Notes under the pieces: generated by a model
Databases searched by the model: none
What the model saw: only the letters and a program-made list of their open reading frames with translations
Told to the model about the DNA's origin: nothing
Part shown: in pieces, positions 6,256 to 9,976 of the stretch
Position numbering within the stretch: the first letter of the stretch is position 1
How the letters are laid out: every line of letters begins with the position of its first letter
Assembly: GCA_009786175.1 (NCBI GenBank)
Contig: WQTQ01000138.1
Location: forward strand, 1 to 9,976
Direction: 5' to 3'
Length of the DNA stretch: 9,976 nt
DNA from: Bacillota bacterium
GTDB lineage: Bacteria > Bacillota_A > Clostridia > Lachnospirales > WQUN01
Program-made: the position numbers and the translations under genes

Positions 6256-7176
6256 ATGAAAACAGACAATTCATTCCTAATCCGTCAGCTTCAAAACCCG
6301 CAAGGCATCGTTGATGTAGTCCTGGACACAGACACCTACAACGAAATTGACGACCAGTACGCGTTGGCATACATGCTGCTTTCCGCTGAAAAGCTGCGTA
6401 CACAAGCAGTTTATGCCGCGCCGTTTCACAACGAAAAATCAAATTCCCCCGGCCACGGCATGGAGCTTAGCTACAAAGAAATTTTGAACATTATGACACT
6501 GTGCGGCAGGGACGATTTGCACAAAGCGGCCTACCGCGGTTCCGAAAATTATCTGCCAAACGAAACTACGCCGGTGGAATCTGACGCCGCCCGGGACTTA
6601 GTAAAGCGGGCCATGGAATACACGCCGGAAAACCCCTTGTACGTCCTTACCATTGGCGCAATTACAAACATCGCTTCTGCCCTTTTAATGGAGCCTGCCA
6701 TTACAGACCGCATAGTAATTGTCTGGCTTGGGGGCAGCCCGCACCATTTCCCAATTTGGCCGGAATTTAACATGACACAAGACATTGCCGCCGCCCGGGT
6801 TGTTTTTGGCTCCGGTGCGCCGCTGGTGCAGTTGCCTTGTGCAGGAGTTGTGTCACACCTTACAACCACCGAGCCGGAACTTCGCCAACACATAAAAGGA
6901 AAGTCTGCATTGGGGGATTATTTGTACGAGTATTCATGCAAAGTTGCTGTTCACGATGGCGGAAATACTTGCTGGAGCCGTGTAATTTGGGATGTTTCCG
7001 CTGTTGCGTGGGTGCTTTCGCCGCGGTTTATCCGGGATATGACCGTACCCGCACCAATACCAACCTACGAAAACGGATATGTGACAGACCCCACCCGCCA
7101 TTTTATGAAAGTGGCGTATCACATAAACCGGGACGCCATATTCGAGGATTTGTTTAAAAAAATCGCTAACGCATAA
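6256..7176 (+). CDS. Nucleoside hydrolase (IunH) fold protein with modified active-site motifs
   Basis: A 306-residue protein of the usual size for inosine-uridine preferring nucleoside hydrolases, which split the N-glycosidic bond of ribonucleosides into base and ribose using calcium. The N-terminal metal-binding Asp cluster is 'DTDTYNEIDDQ' (residues 24-34): Asp24, Asp26, Asp32 and Asp33 are kept but with two extra residues compared with the classical DTDxGxDD. 'GAITNIASAL' (134-143) and 'PEFNMTQDIAAA' (169-180, usual place of the EFN substrate loop) follow. Near the C-terminus the classical H-D-P/x motif reads 'IWDVSAVA' (244-251), so the conserved Asp is kept while the active-site His is Trp. 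This suggests a ribosylpyrimidine-type or unusual specificity. ATG 6256 follows AAAGGAG with an 8-nt spacer. The C-N hydrolase gene begins 14 nt after its stop. No signal peptide; cytoplasmic. Family is sure, substrate is not. Confidence 0.9.
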   Translation: MKTDNSFLIRQLQNPQGIVDVVLDTDTYNEIDDQYALAYMLLSAEKLRTQAVYAAPFHNEKSNSPGHGMELSYKEILNIMTLCGRDDLHKAAYRGSENYLPNETTPVESDAARDLVKRAMEYTPENPLYVLTIGAITNIASALLMEPAITDRIVIVWLGGSPHHFPIWPEFNMTQDIAAARVVFGSGAPLVQLPCAGVVSHLTTTEPELRQHIKGKSALGDYLYEYSCKVAVHDGGNTCWSRVIWDVSAVAWVLSPRFIRDMTVPAPIPTYENGYVTDPTRHFMKVAYHINRDAIFEDLFKKIANA

Positions 7177-7190
7177 GGGGGAAACAATTA

Positions 7191-8141
7191 ATGCGAAAAA
7201 TCAAAGTAGCAGCCCTTCAACCCCTATTGCAGTACACCCGCCCCGGGGAGGACAAAGCGGCGTACATTAACAAACAGCTGTCCACTACCCTTTCCCTTCT
7301 GGAGCAGGCAGGCCAACACGGCTGCGACATTGTAACCACCTGCGAAGATGTTGCCCACGTGTCAAACTTTGGCGTGGATATCGACAGCGATATTTTCCCC
7401 GCATTGGTGGAACTGTCTGCCCCTATTGTAGAAAAAGCACTTAGCGGCATAGCAAAAAAATATAATATGTATATTGTCGGTGCATACATCGCCCGGCGGG
7501 AAGGGCAAATTTACAATGTCGCTTCTATTTTTGACAGGCAGGGCAAAATTGTGGGCGAGTACCGCAAAACCCACCTGCCTGTGGGCGAAACTTGGCAGAC
7601 AGTCCCCGGGAACAGTCTTGACGTATTCGAGCTGGATTTTGGCAAGGTTAGCATATCCATTTGCTACGACATGTCTTTTCCGGAATCCATACAGGCCATG
7701 GCGTTAAAAGGCGCGGAAATTATTTTTCACCCCACATTTGGTTACAGCCTGTACGACGGCATTGGCGAAGCAATTCTTAAAGTACGGGCATTTGACTACG
7801 GCGTGTACATTGTCACCGCAAAAAACGCCGTATATTGCGGCGCGGGTAAAAGCAGTGTAATAGATACCTGGGGGCAGGTACTGGCAGACGCAGGCTTTGG
7901 GCAAAATGTAATTGTTTCCCGGGAAATAGACCTGGACGCGAAGACACAACAGCCGGACTGGTTCTTTAACGGCGCGTTGACAGCGGAACCGGATGCTTCC
8001 CTGCGTATCCGCAAAGAACGCCGCCCGGAACTGTACGGCGAAATTTGCAATACGGATATCGAACGGGTGCGCATACCAAGTGAAGAAGAGAAGCTGCGCT
8101 TGCTTGCGGATATTAGAGCAGGAAAAATCCGTTGGAATTAA
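7191..8141 (+). CDS. Carbon-nitrogen hydrolase (nitrilase superfamily) amidohydrolase
   Basis: A 316-residue cytoplasmic enzyme with the complete nitrilase-superfamily triad in order: Glu52 in 'VTTCEDVAHV', Lys126 in 'GEYRKTHLP' and Cys158 in 'ISICYDMSFPES'. 'GAEIIFHPT' (174-182) and the late 'RRPELYGEI' (278-286) are typical of the amidase and carbamoylase branches rather than true nitrilases, so it probably hydrolyses a C-N bond in an amide or N-carbamoyl compound such as a ureido product of pyrimidine breakdown. That choice is inference; branch and substrate cannot be fixed from sequence alone. The GGGGG ribosome binding site at 7177-7181 begins right after the stop of the nucleoside hydrolase gene and leaves a 9-nt spacer to ATG 7191, so the two genes are co-transcribed and probably coupled. 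The operon ends at the terminator at 8151-8176. Confidence 0.93.
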   Translation: MRKIKVAALQPLLQYTRPGEDKAAYINKQLSTTLSLLEQAGQHGCDIVTTCEDVAHVSNFGVDIDSDIFPALVELSAPIVEKALSGIAKKYNMYIVGAYIARREGQIYNVASIFDRQGKIVGEYRKTHLPVGETWQTVPGNSLDVFELDFGKVSISICYDMSFPESIQAMALKGAEIIFHPTFGYSLYDGIGEAILKVRAFDYGVYIVTAKNAVYCGAGKSSVIDTWGQVLADAGFGQNVIVSREIDLDAKTQQPDWFFNGALTAEPDASLRIRKERRPELYGEICNTDIERVRIPSEEEKLRLLADIRAGKIRWN

Positions 8142-8150
8142 ACGGCAATT

Positions 8151-8176
8151 ACGGGCGATTGATAATCGCCCGTTTT
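8151..8176 (+). terminator. Intrinsic terminator of the hydrolase operon
   Basis: ACGGGCGATT (8151-8160) and AATCGCCCGT (8164-8173) form an exact 10-bp GC-rich stem with a 3-base loop, followed by TTTTCT. It begins 10 nt after the C-N hydrolase stop and ends exactly before the stop codon of the convergent YdjM-like gene (8177). On the other strand no good T run follows, so it mainly serves the plus-strand operon. Confidence 0.88.
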
Positions 8177-8866
8177 CTATAAAATTATCAATGCGTAGCA
8201 CATAATAAACACTACCACACTCATTGCCATAAACTTAGCTTCGCCTTGGGTGCCGCTTCCTATGCGCATTACCCTAAAGTGTTTTTTTACAACAGGCCAC
8301 AGCCATGGCGTACCCGGGTAATTAAAAGAGTCTATAACCATATGGCTAAACCACCCCAGTACAAAGCCAATTTGCACAGACACTGCAATGTCAGCACCAA
8401 CAAACATTGTTCCCGTAAGAAGCATAAACACCAACGGACAGGCAACAAAGACCAGTCCTACCGTAGTATGTGTAAAACCACGGTGTTTAGACTTGTCTAT
8501 TATTGCAAAAATCAAAAGGCAAAACACTGCAAGTACAATGGGAACGCCTCTGTCCACCCGCGCGCCCATTCCAATTGCACCGTCCAGTATTTCGATACCT
8601 GTCGGCTGTACAAAATCCATGACAATTAGGAACAACGCGCTTATGATTAACCCCGCACGTATTAATTTTCGCAGGAATTTCCCCGCTGTACTGCGGGCCA
8701 TGTCCACATCCGGGGCAAGCCCGCCCATAGCAGCGGCAATTGTTACCGCCAACGGATATATTTCATAACCGCCAAGCCCAAAAGATAATGTGCGGTTGGC
8801 TATGCCATAGGCCAGAACAAGGCCGCCGGTTAGCGCACCAATGCCCATATGAGTGGGACCGTTCAT
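8177..8866 (-). CDS. YdjM-type membrane-bound metal-dependent hydrolase
   Basis: A 229-residue membrane protein of the YdjM (LexA-binding inner-membrane-associated hydrolase) family. Likely metal ligands lie in the expected order: His6 in 'GPTHMGIG', Asp53 and Asp55 in 'GGLAPDVD', His128 and His133 in 'KHRGFTHT', and His175 and Asp179 in 'GWFSHMVIDSFNYPG', followed by the family's 'TPWLWPV' end motif (186-192). About five hydrophobic segments (near residues 38-50, 70-85, 107-123, 135-152, 158-175 and 210-228, some weak) place it in the membrane. Function is not known beyond presumed hydrolase activity on a phospho- or lipid-like substrate; E. coli ydjM is part of the SOS response. The start codon ATG 8866 has a weak site (AAAGG/GGCGG at 8882-8875) overlapping the stop of the NdpA-like gene, so translation probably depends on coupling with that gene, 14 nt upstream. 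Confidence 0.9.
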   Translation of the reverse strand: MNGPTHMGIGALTGGLVLAYGIANRTLSFGLGGYEIYPLAVTIAAAMGGLAPDVDMARSTAGKFLRKLIRAGLIISALFLIVMDFVQPTGIEILDGAIGMGARVDRGVPIVLAVFCLLIFAIIDKSKHRGFTHTTVGLVFVACPLVFMLLTGTMFVGADIAVSVQIGFVLGWFSHMVIDSFNYPGTPWLWPVVKKHFRVMRIGSGTQGEAKFMAMSVVVFIMCYALIIL

Positions 8867-8880
8867 ACAATCAGCCGCCT

Positions 8881-9870
8881 TTAAACCACTCGTAAATTTT
8901 TAAATACGACAGTTACGGTTCCGTCAGGATTTTTTGTTATTTCAATTTCGTCTTCCTCGGCGGCAAGCTGGGCAGGGAATTTAATTTCTACTCCGTTTTC
9001 AGCCTTAATTTTGTGTGTAGCAAACTGGGCCTTAACCACTTTTTCGCCAAGGGGCAATTCTTCTTTAATACCCGCATCACGCATTATGCTTACATATTGG
9101 GTTTTTATTTCTTCCTGGTCTTCAAAAGCCGCGGCCGCGACGTTATCCATGGAAACAAAGCCTTCTTCGGCGTAAACCTCTTCCAGCAAAGCCGTTTTTA
9201 TTTTAGCGGAAACTTTTGGGTCAGACTCAAAATGTTCTTCTACAAATTCTACGGTAACTTCGTCTATTAACTTAGCCTGTTCTTTTTTGGACGGGGTTGT
9301 TTCGCATTCCAAAAATAATTCGGAAAAATACAGTACTTGGTTACCGTCAATGGCGGCAGGTTTTTCTACTACGCTAATTGGCATAGACGCGCCATTCAAC
9401 CCAACCAGAGCGGCATACTCTACTTTGCCGGTGTTAAAAGGCAGTGCATTGCAGGTTTTAAGCTGAATATCCGTGCCTGTTGTTTTGTGAGAATAAACTT
9501 CCTGATAAGTAAGTTTTAATATTGCCAGGTATTCACCGCTTTTATGCCCTACTCTGGCGATAAGCATATCGCAAGGCAGAATATCTTTGTAGCGGTTCAT
9601 TATTTCGTCCATTCTTGCTGCTAACTCTAGCGTTGTGTCTTTGAAATACTTCCTGCCCTCTTGATACTCACGAAGCAAGCTGTAAATTGGCGACTCGGCC
9701 TTAAAATTTGCCGTGCGCACAGCAGGGTTGTTTATTAATTTCTTTACATGTTTAAGGATAAACGCCTCGCAAATTTCGCTGTCAATATCCAATTCTGCGT
9801 CTGAAAATACAGATGGTCTGCCATCGTTGCACAAGATATGCAAAATGGCGTTTTTAATTACTAATGCCAC
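8881..9870 (-). CDS. Nucleoid-associated protein, NdpA / NA37 family (YejK-like)
   Basis: A 329-residue soluble protein whose features fit the NdpA/NA37 family common in Bacillota: a beginning of the type 'VIKNAILHILCNDG' with 'DAELDID' after it, an N-terminal half with helical stretches ('CEAFILKHVKKLINNP'), a central 'GEYLAILKLTYQEVYSH' core, and a C-terminal half rich in Glu and Lys with helical segments ending in short beta strands ('DGTVTVVFKNLRVV'). Family members bind the nucleoid in E. coli, with no enzyme activity known. There is no signal peptide or membrane segment. The start is GTG 9870-9868, with a strong AGGAGAG at 9886-9880 and a 9-nt spacer. It is the first gene of a two-gene unit with the YdjM-like gene. 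Assignment is by overall resemblance, not by a single decisive motif. Confidence 0.8.
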   Translation of the reverse strand: MALVIKNAILHILCNDGRPSVFSDAELDIDSEICEAFILKHVKKLINNPAVRTANFKAESPIYSLLREYQEGRKYFKDTTLELAARMDEIMNRYKDILPCDMLIARVGHKSGEYLAILKLTYQEVYSHKTTGTDIQLKTCNALPFNTGKVEYAALVGLNGASMPISVVEKPAAIDGNQVLYFSELFLECETTPSKKEQAKLIDEVTVEFVEEHFESDPKVSAKIKTALLEEVYAEEGFVSMDNVAAAAFEDQEEIKTQYVSIMRDAGIKEELPLGEKVVKAQFATHKIKAENGVEIKFPAQLAAEEDEIEITKNPDGTVTVVFKNLRVV

Positions 9871-9902
9871 GTTTTAATTCTCTCCTATTCAAAAACCGTT
9901 AA

Positions 9903-9921
9903 CCCCGCCATATTGGCGGGG
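9903..9921 (-). terminator. Hairpin between the right-edge gene and the NdpA-like gene, probable terminator
   Basis: CCCCGCCA (9903-9910) and TGGCGGGG (9914-9921) form an exact 8-bp GC-rich stem with a 3-base loop. Read on the minus strand, it is followed by TTAACGGTTTTT, an interrupted T run, and it lies 16 nt after the stop of the gene at the right edge, so it probably terminates that gene before the NdpA-like unit. The plus strand after it is also T-rich (gatttgtgtttta). The promoter of the NdpA-like gene is not evident in the 67-bp gap. Confidence 0.6.
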
Positions 9922-9937
9922 GATTTGTGTTTTATTA

Positions 9938-9976
9938 TTAATCTTCGTCGTCGCAGATTTCATATTCGAAATCGTC
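9938..9976 (-). CDS. Acidic C-terminal tail of an unidentified protein, partial
   Basis: On the minus strand a frame is open from the window edge to TAA at 9940-9938 and encodes 12 residues, DDFEYEICDDED. The strongly acidic end, the stop followed by a terminator-like hairpin at 9903-9921, and the same orientation as the next two genes support a real gene end. Acidic tails of this kind occur in many small clostridial proteins, so the family cannot be named from this fragment. Confidence 0.5.
   Translation of the reverse strand, partial: DDFEYEICDDED

Noticed and set aside
7704..8201. A 165-codon minus-strand frame opposite the C-N hydrolase gene and terminator
   Set aside because: It crosses the intrinsic terminator and the end of the YdjM-like gene, with no start signal and no family pattern.
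8246..8768. Two plus-strand frames opposite the YdjM-like gene
   Set aside because: The minus strand has the full set of YdjM histidine and aspartate motifs; the plus-strand translations are Lys/His/Asn-rich shadows.

Overview
The window looks like a chromosomal segment from a low-to-mid-GC Bacillota, most likely a clostridial lineage. The family mix points that way: a VanW-domain protein with PG_binding_4-like and G5-like parts, a DUF5711-like membrane-anchored beta-propeller, a cytoplasmic M14C-type peptidase, a Gram-positive-style nucleoid-associated protein (NdpA/NA37), a YdjM-type membrane hydrolase, strong AGGAG-type ribosome binding sites and several GTG or TTG starts. It is almost fully coding. 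No rRNA, tRNA, CRISPR array, transposase or phage gene is visible, and the longest gap between genes is about 120 bp.

Layout: (1) 1-363, the 3' end of a gene for a discoidin-like (F5/8 type C) secreted or surface protein. (2) A perfect 20-bp-stem inverted repeat at 383-426, running into a good sigma-A promoter (TTGTAC, extended -10 TGTTATAAT) for an AraC-family regulator (477-1361). (3) A minus-strand block read from 5217 down to 1358: VanW protein, DUF5711-like propeller, MFS transporter. The regulator and the transporter converge, and their TAA stop codons overlap. (4) A plus-strand block starting 44 bp from the VanW gene: M14 peptidase (5262-6137), then, after a 118-bp gap carrying a 21-bp palindrome, a nucleoside-hydrolase-fold protein and a nitrilase-superfamily amidohydrolase (6256-8141), closed by a clear intrinsic terminator at 8151-8176. 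(5) A minus-strand pair, NdpA-like protein then YdjM-like membrane hydrolase (9870 down to 8177). (6) The acidic C-terminal tail of one more minus-strand gene at the right edge.

How the genes may work together: the VanW protein and the divergently transcribed M14 peptidase both belong to families tied to peptidoglycan (cell-wall binding or maturation, and cleavage of muropeptide side chains), so 3.9-6.1 kb reads as a cell-envelope region. The nucleoside hydrolase and C-N hydrolase genes are tightly coupled and look like a two-step salvage or catabolic unit of unknown substrate. No complete, clearly new defence or mobile system is visible. The points most worth checking are the three palindromic regulatory candidates (383-426, 3848-3869, 6195-6215), the modified active-site motifs of the nucleoside hydrolase and the M14 peptidase, and the function of the hydrolase pair.
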